A DNA stretch of 33,291 nt, taken from positions 1 to 33,291 of the forward strand of contig NZ_RHHT01000012.1 in the NCBI RefSeq assembly GCF_003710985.1, read 5' to 3'. The DNA is from Brevibacillus panacihumi (GTDB taxonomy: Bacteria; Bacillota; Bacilli; Brevibacillales; Brevibacillaceae). Both the position numbers and the translations under genes were made by a program. Below, in pieces: positions 7,301 through 14,410 of the stretch. Positions within the stretch are counted from its first letter, which is position 1. The number at the start of each line of letters is the position of its first letter. The notes below the pieces were generated by a model. That model saw nothing but the letters and a program-made list of their open reading frames with translations. It was not told the DNA's origin and searched no databases.

Positions 7301-8251
7301 TTATGATTGCAACAGCTTCTGCACTTGCTCTGCGCTCGCCTGAATCCGCTCTTCCACCTGATTGGCTCCATTTATAAGCTGTTCGTTTTCTTCGCGCCAT
7401 TCGTCCAGCAGGCTGTTTGCCGCGGTCAGTTCACGAGCGACCCCATCGGCAAAATCCTTCTGTTGATGGATAATGTGCATCACTTTCGCTACTTCGGACT
7501 GCACATCCGCGAATGCTTGGACGATGCCATCCATTTTATCGGAAGCTTCCTTGCTGAGCGCAAGGCCGTTTTTGATCGCCTCGCTGTTCTGATCGCTGTT
7601 GGCCAATGCGTCTTTGGTTTCATCCTGAATTTTGCCAATCAGCTCGGCAATATGTTTCGTGGAGTTCGCTGTCATCTCCGCCAGCTTGCGCACCTCGTCG
7701 GCTACCACGGCAAACCCTCTGCCCTGCTCTCCTGCACGCGCCGCTTCGATCGCCGCATTGAGGGCCAGCAAATTGGTCTGGTTCGCAATGTCACTGATGA
7801 CCTGAACGATGCTGGTGATCTCGGAGGAACGCTCCTCCAGTCTGCTCATGGAGAGGGAGGTATTCGTCGACTGCTGTTCGAGCAGCGTCATGACCTCTAC
7901 GACCTCCGCCATCGCTTTCTTGCCTTCCCCTGCCCGCTCAACCGATTGCTGGCAGATTGCTTGCAGCCGTTCGCCCCTGCTGTGGAGCTGACCTGCCGAC
8001 TGATCGTCGTTTTCATTGATCTGCGAAATGTTGGCGACAATTCGGCTCATCTGATTCCCCAGCATCTCGATTTTCCCATACTGCTCGTGAAGGGATTTTT
8101 TGTGGGCCAAAATGTCTCCCAGTTGTTCAAAAATCGTTTGCAATTCTCCCTGCAAGAATGCCTCTTGGTCTGGCTGTGCCGCTTCTACAGCCACTTCTGC
8201 CGTCGCAATTGCCCCGGCTTCTGCATTCCCTTTGCTCTTTTTCCAGAACAT
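7301..8251 (-). CDS. Soluble methyl-accepting chemotaxis protein
   Basis: Cytoplasmic chemoreceptor of 316 aa with no membrane segment. Residues 1-65 have no recognised sensor domain (Ala/Glu-rich, then an [19 protein letters not shown] helix). The remainder is an MA signalling hairpin. Its tip is the highly conserved [20 protein letters not shown] and [21 protein letters not shown], which binds CheA and CheW. The chain is short compared with HemAT and resembles soluble receptors such as B. subtilis YfmS. A TTG at 8257 is in frame, but ATG 8251 has GAGAGG 7 nt ahead. It is the second gene of a two-gene unit: the four-helix membrane protein ends 15 bp upstream, so that protein may supply the missing sensory input. 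Confidence 0.93.
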   Translation of the reverse strand: MFWKKSKGNAEAGAIATAEVAVEAAQPDQEAFLQGELQTIFEQLGDILAHKKSLHEQYGKIEMLGNQMSRIVANISQINENDDQSAGQLHSRGERLQAICQQSVERAGEGKKAMAEVVEVMTLLEQQSTNTSLSMSRLEERSSEITSIVQVISDIANQTNLLALNAAIEAARAGEQGRGFAVVADEVRKLAEMTANSTKHIAELIGKIQDETKDALANSDQNSEAIKNGLALSKEASDKMDGIVQAFADVQSEVAKVMHIIHQQKDFADGVARELTAANSLLDEWREENEQLINGANQVEERIQASAEQVQKLLQS

Positions 8252-8266
8252 CTCCAATCCTCTCCT

Positions 8267-9031
8267 CTACCCGATCGGTTTATCTTCTCGATGTGCGAAA
8301 CTGCGCGATTCCATGATTCCCGGATGCTGTTTCGCCAGCATTAGCAGGTTTTCCAAATAGTAATAATGGCCCTCTAATATCTCCACGTCCTTGCGCTCAA
8401 AATGCTTCGCCTGCAGGTACTGCTGCATCTCCCAGGCGTAACGCTCCAGCTTGTCATGAAAGTCGTTGGCGCGGATCATTTGCTCCACTTCAGGGTACGC
8501 TTGCTTCAACCGGACGATCTCGCTGTAGACCTTGCTGCCTTCCAAAATCATCTGGTAGGCCGCTCGTTCCAAGGAGGCCAGTGAAGCCGCTTTTTCCTCC
8601 TCACGCTGCTGGCGCAATGCTGACAAGTACGTGATAAAATGATAGACAGTGAGAAACAAAGGACCTAAAAATAGGATGATTCCTGCTTTGTAGACATGCT
8701 GATTGGATAGATTGCTGATTAGCAGGAACAGATGAAACAGGATTGCTCCAAGCCAGGCGTAGATAATGACTTGGTGATTGATCGCGCCTGCCGTTTCCTG
8801 ACGGGAAAAAACAAAGGTTAAACCCAGCAGGTAAAAGGCAAGCAGGGTAAAACTGGCTGAAAACAAGGCCATCTCCATTTCTTGCAGCCAGCCAGCTTCT
8901 ACCGGGATCTCGATAAAAAACTCGAAGGCTAGCACCAAGAGTGAGAAAAGCAACCCCATAATCCAAAAGCGGCTGACATCAGAGTCGTTTCTCCGTCTGG
9001 AGCGATATCGTTCCGCGCGGGTCCCTTTCAT
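8267..9031 (-). CDS. Unrecognised four-helix membrane protein with cytoplasmic helical tail
   Basis: I do not recognise a family for this 254-aa protein. After a very basic N-terminus (KGTRAERYRSRRR) it has four hydrophobic segments at about 22-43, 52-76, 84-107 and 112-138. These are joined by short loops, one carrying EIPVEAGW. Residues about 139-254 are polar, charged and predicted helical (RQQREEEKAASLASLERAAY, LERYAWEMQQYLQAKHFERKDVEILEGHYYYLENLLMLA), with no kinase, GGDEF or HD motif. ATG 9031 has an AGAAGG/GAGGTGAGAAGG tract ahead, although the frame is open to 9154. It is co-transcribed with, and directly upstream of, the soluble chemoreceptor (15 bp). Inference: a membrane sensor that feeds that receptor. 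Confidence 0.7.
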   Translation of the reverse strand: MKGTRAERYRSRRRNDSDVSRFWIMGLLFSLLVLAFEFFIEIPVEAGWLQEMEMALFSASFTLLAFYLLGLTFVFSRQETAGAINHQVIIYAWLGAILFHLFLLISNLSNQHVYKAGIILFLGPLFLTVYHFITYLSALRQQREEEKAASLASLERAAYQMILEGSKVYSEIVRLKQAYPEVEQMIRANDFHDKLERYAWEMQQYLQAKHFERKDVEILEGHYYYLENLLMLAKQHPGIMESRSFAHREDKPIG

Positions 9032-9116
9032 AATCCTTCTCACCTCAAAAGCTATGATTCGCCATTGTTCTACATTATTCCTTTCTCGGCGACCAGAATT
9101 TGACAAGGAGGCTTTC

Positions 9117-10529
9117 ATGACCCCACAACTTCCATCCGCATTTACGCAGCGCATGCAATCGTTGCTGCAGCATGACTTCGAGGCTTTCCTCGACTCCTAT
9201 CGCGGGGAAGCTTTCCACGGTTTGCGCGTCAACACACTGAAGGTAGCCCTGGAGTCGTTTCGCCAGATCTCCCCTTTTCCACTCGATCCGATTCCATGGT
9301 GTCCGCAAGGCTTCCGCTACCCCGACGGCGTGCGTCCCGGCAAGCATCCCTATCACGCCTGCGGGCTTTACTACCTTCAAGAGCCCAGCGCCATGTCCCC
9401 GGCCGAGGCGTTGGGAGCACAGCCCGGCGAGCGCATCCTAGACCTCTGTGCAGCACCGGGCGGGAAATCGACCCAGCTCGCTGCAGCAATGCGCGGAGAA
9501 GGTTTGCTCATCGCCAACGAGATCCATCCGCAGCGCGCCCGTATCCTGGCGGAAAATCTGGAGCGCTGCGCGGTGCGCAATGCTGTCGTCACCAATGAAA
9601 CACCGGAGAGATTGCAGGTGCGCTTCCCCCAGTTTTTTGACCGCATTCTGGTAGATGCCCCCTGCTCGGGAGAAGGGATGTTTCGCAAGCTGCCGGAAGC
9701 CATCTCGGATTGGTCCGAGGAGAAGGTCGCAGAGTGCCATCGCATGCAAATGGACATCCTCGACGCAGCAGCACGGATGCTCAAGCCCGGGGGTACCTTG
9801 GTCTACTCCACTTGCACCTTCGCGCCACAGGAGAATGAACAGAGCATCGCGAGCTTTCTTGCCAGACATCCAGAGTTTTCCCTCATCGCTTTGCCCCATC
9901 ACGAATGCTTTGCACCCGGACATCCGGAATGGGCGGAGCCTTCATTGGCAGACTTGCAGATGACCGCAAGACTGTGGCCGCACAAGCTGGAGGGAGAAGG
10001 ACATTTTTTAGCCAAATTAAAAAAAGACGAACAACATGCGGAAGAGCTGTCCAAGCCCAAACGGAAGGAAAAACGCAACAGCAAAGCAATGCCTGTCGGA
10101 AAAAAAGAAGCGCTAGCCGTATGGCGCAGCTTCGCAGACGAGATGATGCCGCAGGCCGCTAGCCAGTACAGCGACGAATCTGCCTTTCTTCTCTTTGGCG
10201 AACAGCTTTCCTACTCACCTGCACCTGAACTCGACTGGGATGGCATCAAGGTCCTGCGCGCAGGCCTTCATCTGGGAACCGTAAAGAAAAACAGACTGGA
10301 GCCAGGACACGCACTTGCCCTCGCCTTGTCTGCCGAAGAGGTGGCTCGACTCGCAACCTATCAAGCTGATGATCCGGAAATCATCCGCTATTTGCGCGGC
10401 GAAGCACTTCTTCGGGAAGGTCCGCCAGGCTGGACGCTCGTGACGGTGGACGGGTATTCCATCGGCTGGGGCAAGCAAGCAGACGGTCAGTTGAAGAACC
10501 ACTACCCCAAGGGGCTGCGGTGGCTCTAG
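9117..10529 (+). CDS. rsmF: RsmF/RsmB-family rRNA cytosine-C5 methyltransferase
   Basis: Enzyme of 470 aa that methylates a cytosine of rRNA at C5 using SAM. The SAM site is ILDLCAAPGGKSTQLA (about 107-122). The two catalytic cysteines are Cys183 (VDAPCSGEGMF) and Cys233 (VYSTCTFAPQENE), as in all NOL1/NOP2/Sun enzymes. The N-terminal part (FHGLRVNTLK) and the C-terminal PUA-like tail (GLHLGTVKKNRLEPGHALALAL...GYSIGWGKQ) match the RsmF type common in Firmicutes. The E. coli RsmF target is C1407 of 16S rRNA; the exact base here is inferred only. ATG 9117 has AAGGAGG at 9105-9111. It is divergent from the membrane-protein gene, with 85 bp shared upstream. Confidence 0.92.
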   Translation: MTPQLPSAFTQRMQSLLQHDFEAFLDSYRGEAFHGLRVNTLKVALESFRQISPFPLDPIPWCPQGFRYPDGVRPGKHPYHACGLYYLQEPSAMSPAEALGAQPGERILDLCAAPGGKSTQLAAAMRGEGLLIANEIHPQRARILAENLERCAVRNAVVTNETPERLQVRFPQFFDRILVDAPCSGEGMFRKLPEAISDWSEEKVAECHRMQMDILDAAARMLKPGGTLVYSTCTFAPQENEQSIASFLARHPEFSLIALPHHECFAPGHPEWAEPSLADLQMTARLWPHKLEGEGHFLAKLKKDEQHAEELSKPKRKEKRNSKAMPVGKKEALAVWRSFADEMMPQAASQYSDESAFLLFGEQLSYSPAPELDWDGIKVLRAGLHLGTVKKNRLEPGHALALALSAEEVARLATYQADDPEIIRYLRGEALLREGPPGWTLVTVDGYSIGWGKQADGQLKNHYPKGLRWL

Positions 10530-10562
10530 GCCGGAACCTGTGCCTATCCTGGTGAGAAAGCT

Positions 10563-10616
10563 AAAAAAAGTCCACGTCCTGCAGATCCGATCATGTCTGC
10601 GACGACGTGGACTTTT
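10563..10616. terminator. Bidirectional terminator after rsmF
   Basis: AAAAGTCCACGTC (10566-10578) pairs perfectly with GACGTGGACTTTT (10604-10616). It has A-rich and T-rich flanks on the two sides and lies between the convergent rsmF and zinc-ribbon genes. Confidence 0.9.
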
Positions 10617-10625
10617 CCTTCTTCG

Positions 10626-10865
10626 TCATGATCTCCTGTGGACATCCTGATCGACTACCGTCAATGACCCCGATTTGATAAAGCGGAGAATCTTGGAAAT
10701 CGAAATGCCCGTTGCGTTTGCGATCTGCATCGCATTGGAATTCGGGTAGGTCTTGACGTAATTCCGGATCAATTGATATTCGTCGTAATCATTCTGCCCG
10801 CATACGGAACAGATCAAATCTTTGGCATTCATGGGACTCCCACATTTCAGGCACGATTCCATCAT
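10626..10865 (-). CDS. Small zinc-ribbon plus helix-turn-helix protein
   Basis: Protein of 79 aa. Residues 5-22 carry a CxxC-x10-CxxC zinc ribbon (CLKCG...CSVCG). Residues about 29-68 form a helix-turn-helix-like segment (YVKTYPNSNAMQIANATGISISKILRFIKSGSL). The same layout is found in the YvyF family of flagellar-operon proteins, which are longer. This may be a short stand-alone relative, but no flagellar gene is nearby. ATG 10865 is directly followed by a second ATG, and GAGGAG lies 8 nt ahead of the first. It is probably a DNA- or RNA-binding regulator. A possible 10-codon leader ORF precedes it. Confidence 0.72.
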   Translation of the reverse strand: MMESCLKCGSPMNAKDLICSVCGQNDYDEYQLIRNYVKTYPNSNAMQIANATGISISKILRFIKSGSLTVVDQDVHRRS

Positions 10866-10877
10866 CTCAGTTTCTCC

Positions 10878-10910
10878 TCATACCTTGTACTCAGGCATGT
10901 CCTGGCACAT
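10878..10910 (-). CDS. Possible 10-residue leader ORF
   Basis: ATG at 10910 opens a frame of ten codons (MCQDMPEYKV) ending in TGA. AAAGGAG lies 10 nt ahead of it. The stop is 12 bp before the start of the zinc-ribbon gene and touches its ribosome site (TATGAGGAG), so translation could be coupled. It might be chance; nothing else in the sequence proves expression. Confidence 0.25.
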   Translation of the reverse strand: MCQDMPEYKV

Positions 10911-10964
10911 AGGGTTCTCTCTCCTTTACTAGTACCCAGTTTCGGGCATGAGCAAAACCTACTT

Positions 10965-11594
10965 TCATCCAATCAGTCCTTTTTGCAAAAGAAGAAGCGC
11001 AAAACCGATCAGCAATACGCCCACCAACTGATCCAATCGCCGAATCCACAAGGGTCTGAGGATGCCTGAGAGCCAGCGTCCGAACATTGCCACCATCGTC
11101 AAAAAGAAGACCGTAGCTGCGATGCATCCGACGGCAAAACCCGCCAGTGACAGATGATCTGCCAGGGCTTGAGAAGCCATTATGGAGCTGAATACGCCAG
11201 CCCAAAAAACGATTGTCAACGGATTGGTCAGCGTCAGCCCGATTCCATACCAGAAGCTCCCCTGGCTCGCCTCGCCGCGAGCAGGATGTCCTTGATCCTG
11301 CAGCTCCACTTCCGGCTTCGCACGGAAGCTGCTTATGCCAAACCAGATCAGCGTCACCCCTCCTGCAATCAGGACGAGGGTATGGACCCAAGCGATCTGT
11401 AGCAGTGCCGTAAGACCGCCGATCGCAGCCAGCATATAGATCGCATCGGCGCAAGCCACTCCCCACACCATCCAGATGGCTTCCCGCATGCCGTGCATAA
11501 GAGAGCGCCGCCATACTGCAAGACAAACCGGCCCCACCGAGAGCTGCAGCAGCATGCCAAACAAGAATCCTTCCCAGATGACCATTCCGGTCAC
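10965..11594 (-). CDS. LysE-family amino-acid exporter
   Basis: Membrane protein of 209 aa in the LysE/RhtB exporter family, which expels amino acids such as lysine, homoserine or leucine. The family N-terminus is visible: FLFGMLLQLSVGPVCLAVWRRSLMHGMREAIWMVWGVACADAIY, with the glycine/proline motif and the Asp of helix 2. About six hydrophobic segments are present, with a polar loop around 95-110 (FRAKPEVELQDQGHP). The start GTG 11594 overlaps the lrp stop codon by 4 bp (GTGA), and ATG 11585 is an alternative. It is translationally coupled to the Lrp gene upstream, the usual arrangement for a Lrp-controlled exporter. Confidence 0.9.
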   Translation of the reverse strand: MTGMVIWEGFLFGMLLQLSVGPVCLAVWRRSLMHGMREAIWMVWGVACADAIYMLAAIGGLTALLQIAWVHTLVLIAGGVTLIWFGISSFRAKPEVELQDQGHPARGEASQGSFWYGIGLTLTNPLTIVFWAGVFSSIMASQALADHLSLAGFAVGCIAATVFFLTMVAMFGRWLSGILRPLWIRRLDQLVGVLLIGFALLLLQKGLIG

Positions 11595-12025
11595 ATCTCC
11601 TCTTTCATCGTTGACAGCACGATCATGGTATTGGTTTTGGCTACCCCTTCGACTTGCTTGATCCGTTCCGAGATCAGAAGCTCCAGCTCACTGGTGTTCT
11701 TCAATGCGACTTTCAGCAGATAGTCATAGGAACCGGCTATATGATGGCATTCCCGAACACTCGGCGTCTGGGCGATCATCTGCCGGAAGCCTGCCACATG
11801 CTCTGGCTTCTCCAGCTGCACCATGATAAAGGCGAGCAGATGCAGTCCAATCTGTTCCCGATTGATACGCACGGTAAACTTGTCGATGATCTTCGCTTCT
11901 TCCAGTTTGCGAATCCGCTCCGAGACGGCGGGAACGGATAAATGGACGTGTTTTCCGATCTCCGAGCTGGTCATTCGCCCGTTCGCCCGCAACAACTCCA
12001 CGATCTTTTCGTCAATCTGATCCAC
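11591..12025 (-). CDS. Lrp/AsnC-family transcriptional regulator
   Basis: Protein of 144 aa. Residues 1-60 form the AsnC-type winged helix (DQIDEKIVELLRANGRMTSSEIGKHVHLSVPAVSERIRKLEEAKII). Residues about 65-144 form the RAM ligand-binding domain (AFIMVQLEKPEH, VRECHHIAGSYDYLLKVAL), which binds amino acids. The frame opens at ATG 12049, but that ATG lies inside the TATAAT box. GTG 12025 has GGAGG 6 nt before it, so GTG is the start. It probably controls the lysE-type gene that it overlaps by 4 bp, and itself, in response to an amino acid. The effector cannot be read from the sequence. Confidence 0.93.
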   Translation of the reverse strand: MDQIDEKIVELLRANGRMTSSEIGKHVHLSVPAVSERIRKLEEAKIIDKFTVRINREQIGLHLLAFIMVQLEKPEHVAGFRQMIAQTPSVRECHHIAGSYDYLLKVALKNTSELELLISERIKQVEGVAKTNTMIVLSTMKEEM

Positions 12026-12047
12026 ACGGTTTCCCTCCTTTGGGAAC

Positions 12048-12053
12048 ATTATA
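12048..12053 (-). promoter_or_regulatory. -10 box of the lrp-lysE operon
   Basis: A perfect TATAAT on the minus strand, 22 bp before GTG 12025, with no clear -35. The expected start of transcription lies a few bases before AAAGGAGG, giving a very short leader. Confidence 0.5.
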
Positions 12054-12205
12054 CTGGAAAATGAAATAAATAAATGAATTGTTGGTTAATACGAAAATTT
12101 ATTACGTGATTTTCTAGTTTGCCTTATTTATTTTTGCCTTTCTTCTTTCGGCAGTTTCGCTCATTTCATTTTTTAACTCGTGTAGGAGGGAGCATGAGGC
12201 ATGGC
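12054..12205. other. AT-rich region upstream of lrp, no gene seen
   Basis: This first part of the 576-bp gene-free stretch 12026-12601 is strongly AT-rich up to about 12175 (ATGAAATAAATAAATGAATT, then AATTTATTAC). Such sequence is typical of binding regions for Lrp-type proteins. No clear promoter on the plus strand and no credible ORF is seen. Two frames of 5 and 6 codons after AGGAGGGAGC at 12184-12193 are too short to call. The rest of the stretch is the structured repeat and a terminator. Confidence 0.4.
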
Positions 12206-12469
12206 CTTTGACCAACTGTAGCGGCGGGGCGGAAAAAGGGGAAAACGCTCCAGGCTAGTTGGATCTTCGCTGTGGGTATCACTGGCCGGCTACACTCCAA
12301 AGGCGGAACCGCGGCCAAAAGCAGCCGACTTCGAAGAAGTGGTTCAGGGTTGGCCGCTGAATGCGTGTTCCGCCTTTTCCGTTTCGCCTGGGTCAAGATT
12401 CCAAATACCTTCGCTGGTTTTCCCCTTTTTCCGCGACCAGCTTTGCCTGGTCCTCCCACATTTTGTAGG
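12206..12469 (+). repeat. Full copy B of a structured intergenic repeat
   Basis: A 264-bp element in the only large gene-free stretch, with homologous copies at 1-141 (right half) and 30147-30240 (shortened). It has nested perfect inverted repeats: 12229-12246 with 12417-12434 (18 bp, GCGGAAAAAGGGGAAAAC), 12250-12255 with 12386-12391 (6 bp), 12299-12309 with 12367-12377 (11 bp, AAAGGCGGAAC) and 12311-12318 with 12350-12357 (8 bp, GCGGCCAA). A right-end hairpin GACCAG/CTGGTC (12435-12452) follows. The nesting allows one long branched fold. No transposase, no stable target duplication and no plausible protein is visible. It may be a structured RNA gene, an mRNA-end element, or a non-autonomous mobile hairpin element. 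No coding function is supported. Confidence 0.85.
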
Positions 12470-12543
12470 CTTCTCATGGAGAATCTTGAACTTCAGAACA
12501 AATACGAAAAGCTATCCCAAAACACATCAATTATCTGGTATGA

Positions 12544-12577
12544 AAAACGGACCCGACATCTGTCGGATCCGTTTTTT
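12544..12577 (-). terminator. Terminator of the LVIVD-protein gene
   Basis: AAAACGGA-C-CCGACA (12544-12558) pairs with TGTCGG-A-TCCGTTTT (12561-12575). T-runs stand on both sides, so it can act in both directions. It is 25 bp after the stop codon of the LVIVD-protein gene. Confidence 0.9.
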
Positions 12578-12601
12578 GTAAATATCACCATAATTCTCTC
12601 G

Positions 12602-14353
12602 TTAGTTTGTCTGCGGCAAACCGTACTTGGGTTCACCCAACAAAGGCGTAGACAGCACGTAGATGCCGTGGTTGGAGAAGGCCCACACCAGATTGCGGTC
12701 CCATTCCACGAAAATGCTGTGGACAGGATTGGAGTGTTCACTCGTTTCAAATCCGCTGCCATCGTTGCTCAAGTACTCTCCCGACATCTTGGGTACGAAA
12801 TAAGCGCCGATGGTCGGTTTTTTGAGGTCTTTCAGATCAAAGATTTGGACCCCGGCATTGTAGAAGGCATACGGCATGACCAAAGGATTCGGTGTTCCCG
12901 GCTGAATCGCCGCATAACCGCTGCGCTTGGGTCCGAAGCTGCCGCGACGCTGGCAGTAATCCGTAAATGGCGCATTTTCCGGCGGAGTCGGTCTTGGCAA
13001 GACATAAGCAATTTTCGGATGGAGCGGATCGCGCACGTCGATGGCATAGATATCCTTGTACGGCTCATGACAATCCTCACCCAAAGGATAACCGCTGTAG
13101 TACACCATTCCCGTCTTCTCTACCTTGGTCACATCGATGTTGTCCCCTTCAGTACCGCTCACGCTGACGGGCATGTCGATATGGGATACAGCCTTCATAT
13201 TAGCCGGATCAGAAATATCCACGATCCAGAAGCCGAAGCCGCCCATTGCCGCATATCCGTATTTTCCGCCCTCTTCGACCGGCTTCGGAATGAACAGCGG
13301 CATCCTAGCTCCCATCCAGCTCGTTTTGTTGCCGGCACGCGGATTCTTGTTGTACTCCTTTTCCTCACCTTTGCGTTGCCCGGGAACCCACCATGTAGAC
13401 AGGCGTTTCGGCTTGGTTGGATCAGAAATGTCAAACGCCATCTGGCCTGCGGAATACAGGTAGCTCTTGTACTCGGTATTGGAGAAGCTGTCGTCCGGAG
13501 CGCCTGCAAGGAACAGATACTTGCCGCCATCGTAGACGGGAACATCCAGTCCGCCGGAGCCTTGCTGGACGTCATCTGTCGCATCCGCATTTGGATCGAG
13601 CGCTGTCTCGGAAAGAAGCTTCCAGTCTGTCCACAGCGGGCTTGTCACTTCATAAATTCGGAAGCCGCGGAGCATTTTGCGGTTTTTGATCGCCTCGATC
13701 TCCTCTGGATTCGTATACTTGTTGGACAAAACGCCATAGCGCGGCACTTCATAGACCTGCACGGCGATCGTTTTGCCCAGCTCCTTGTTGTACTTCACGT
13801 TAAACGGTCCGAATTGGTGCTCGACCTTGGTATCAAAGCTTTTGTATGCGATGCGCTTCGCGTTTCTCGGGTCCGTAATGTCAAATACGTTGTACATCGT
13901 CGTTTCGTAGTCGTACAAATAGCGCCGTCCCTGCCAGTCGAAGGTGGCCTGCCAGCTATGGCCCCAGCCCGCCACGTACGGATAGAATCCCTCCACTTTC
14001 ATATTTTTGATGTACTGGTTCTGATCCAGGTACGGCAGGCTTCCCTTGAACGGCTGCGGCCCCTCATTGTCCGGCGTCGCTTGCGGGTGCGTAAATGTCC
14101 CTGATTTACGATCGTACCCCCATGTACCGGGTGCTGGCTCCGCGGGCTCTCCCGGCAAAAGCTTGCGTTCCTCCGTTGAATAAGGGGCTGGCACATCAGG
14201 AGCATTTGCATTAAGTCCAGTCCGCGGCGCTGTGAACACATCTGATTGCTTGGCTGCCTCGGCATACATGGTGGAAAACGGCAGCACTGCACTTACAGCC
14301 AGCGTGGTTGCCAGCGCTATCCCTGCCAGGCGTTTCCTTCTCTCTTTTTTCAT
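12602..14353 (-). CDS. Secreted LVIVD-repeat beta-propeller protein
   Basis: Exported protein of 583 aa with a Sec signal peptide. KKERRKR is followed by hydrophobic LAGIALATTLAVSAVLPF and a likely cut after AEA at about 33-35. The mature part has at least five copies of a propeller-blade motif of the form hydrophobic-D-x-x-D-P-x-x-x-K (FDITDPRNAKRI, FDISDPTKPKRL, VDISDPANMKAV, IDVRDPLHPKIA, FDLKDLKKPTIG). This is the LVIVD repeat of beta-propellers. No catalytic site is recognised; such proteins are thought to bind partners or surfaces. The frame opens at 14374, but GGAGGG lies 9 nt before ATG 14353. It starts 57 bp after the permease stop with no terminator between, so it is probably the last gene of the kynU operon. 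This link to kynurenine use is inference. Confidence 0.8.
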   Translation of the reverse strand: MKKERRKRLAGIALATTLAVSAVLPFSTMYAEAAKQSDVFTAPRTGLNANAPDVPAPYSTEERKLLPGEPAEPAPGTWGYDRKSGTFTHPQATPDNEGPQPFKGSLPYLDQNQYIKNMKVEGFYPYVAGWGHSWQATFDWQGRRYLYDYETTMYNVFDITDPRNAKRIAYKSFDTKVEHQFGPFNVKYNKELGKTIAVQVYEVPRYGVLSNKYTNPEEIEAIKNRKMLRGFRIYEVTSPLWTDWKLLSETALDPNADATDDVQQGSGGLDVPVYDGGKYLFLAGAPDDSFSNTEYKSYLYSAGQMAFDISDPTKPKRLSTWWVPGQRKGEEKEYNKNPRAGNKTSWMGARMPLFIPKPVEEGGKYGYAAMGGFGFWIVDISDPANMKAVSHIDMPVSVSGTEGDNIDVTKVEKTGMVYYSGYPLGEDCHEPYKDIYAIDVRDPLHPKIAYVLPRPTPPENAPFTDYCQRRGSFGPKRSGYAAIQPGTPNPLVMPYAFYNAGVQIFDLKDLKKPTIGAYFVPKMSGEYLSNDGSGFETSEHSNPVHSIFVEWDRNLVWAFSNHGIYVLSTPLLGEPKYGLPQTN

Positions 14354-14410
14354 CGACCCAATCCCTCCAGACATTCATTTTCAATCAAGCCGTATGCATG
14401 ATCTGGATGC

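Noticed and set aside
12193..12219. Two tiny frames (MRHGL and MAFDQL) after AGGAGGGAGC
   Set aside because: They are five and six codons long, not followed by a gene on that strand, and lie at the edge of the repeat. They are too short to separate from chance.
12181..12469. TGTAGG at 12181-12186 and 12464-12469 as a target-site duplication of repeat B
   Set aside because: The right TGTAGG matches TTTGTGGG at the same place in copy A, so it probably belongs to the element. A 6-bp match is weak evidence.
12272..14104. A 610-codon open frame on the plus strand
   Set aside because: It runs antisense to the LVIVD-protein gene, which has a ribosome site, signal peptide and repeats. The plus-strand protein has no recognisable domain and no ribosome site, and its first part is the structured repeat.
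14354..14410. Terminator between the permease and LVIVD-protein genes
   Set aside because: Only short imperfect complementarity around GCATAC/GTATGC is visible, with no T-run, so read-through is more likely.
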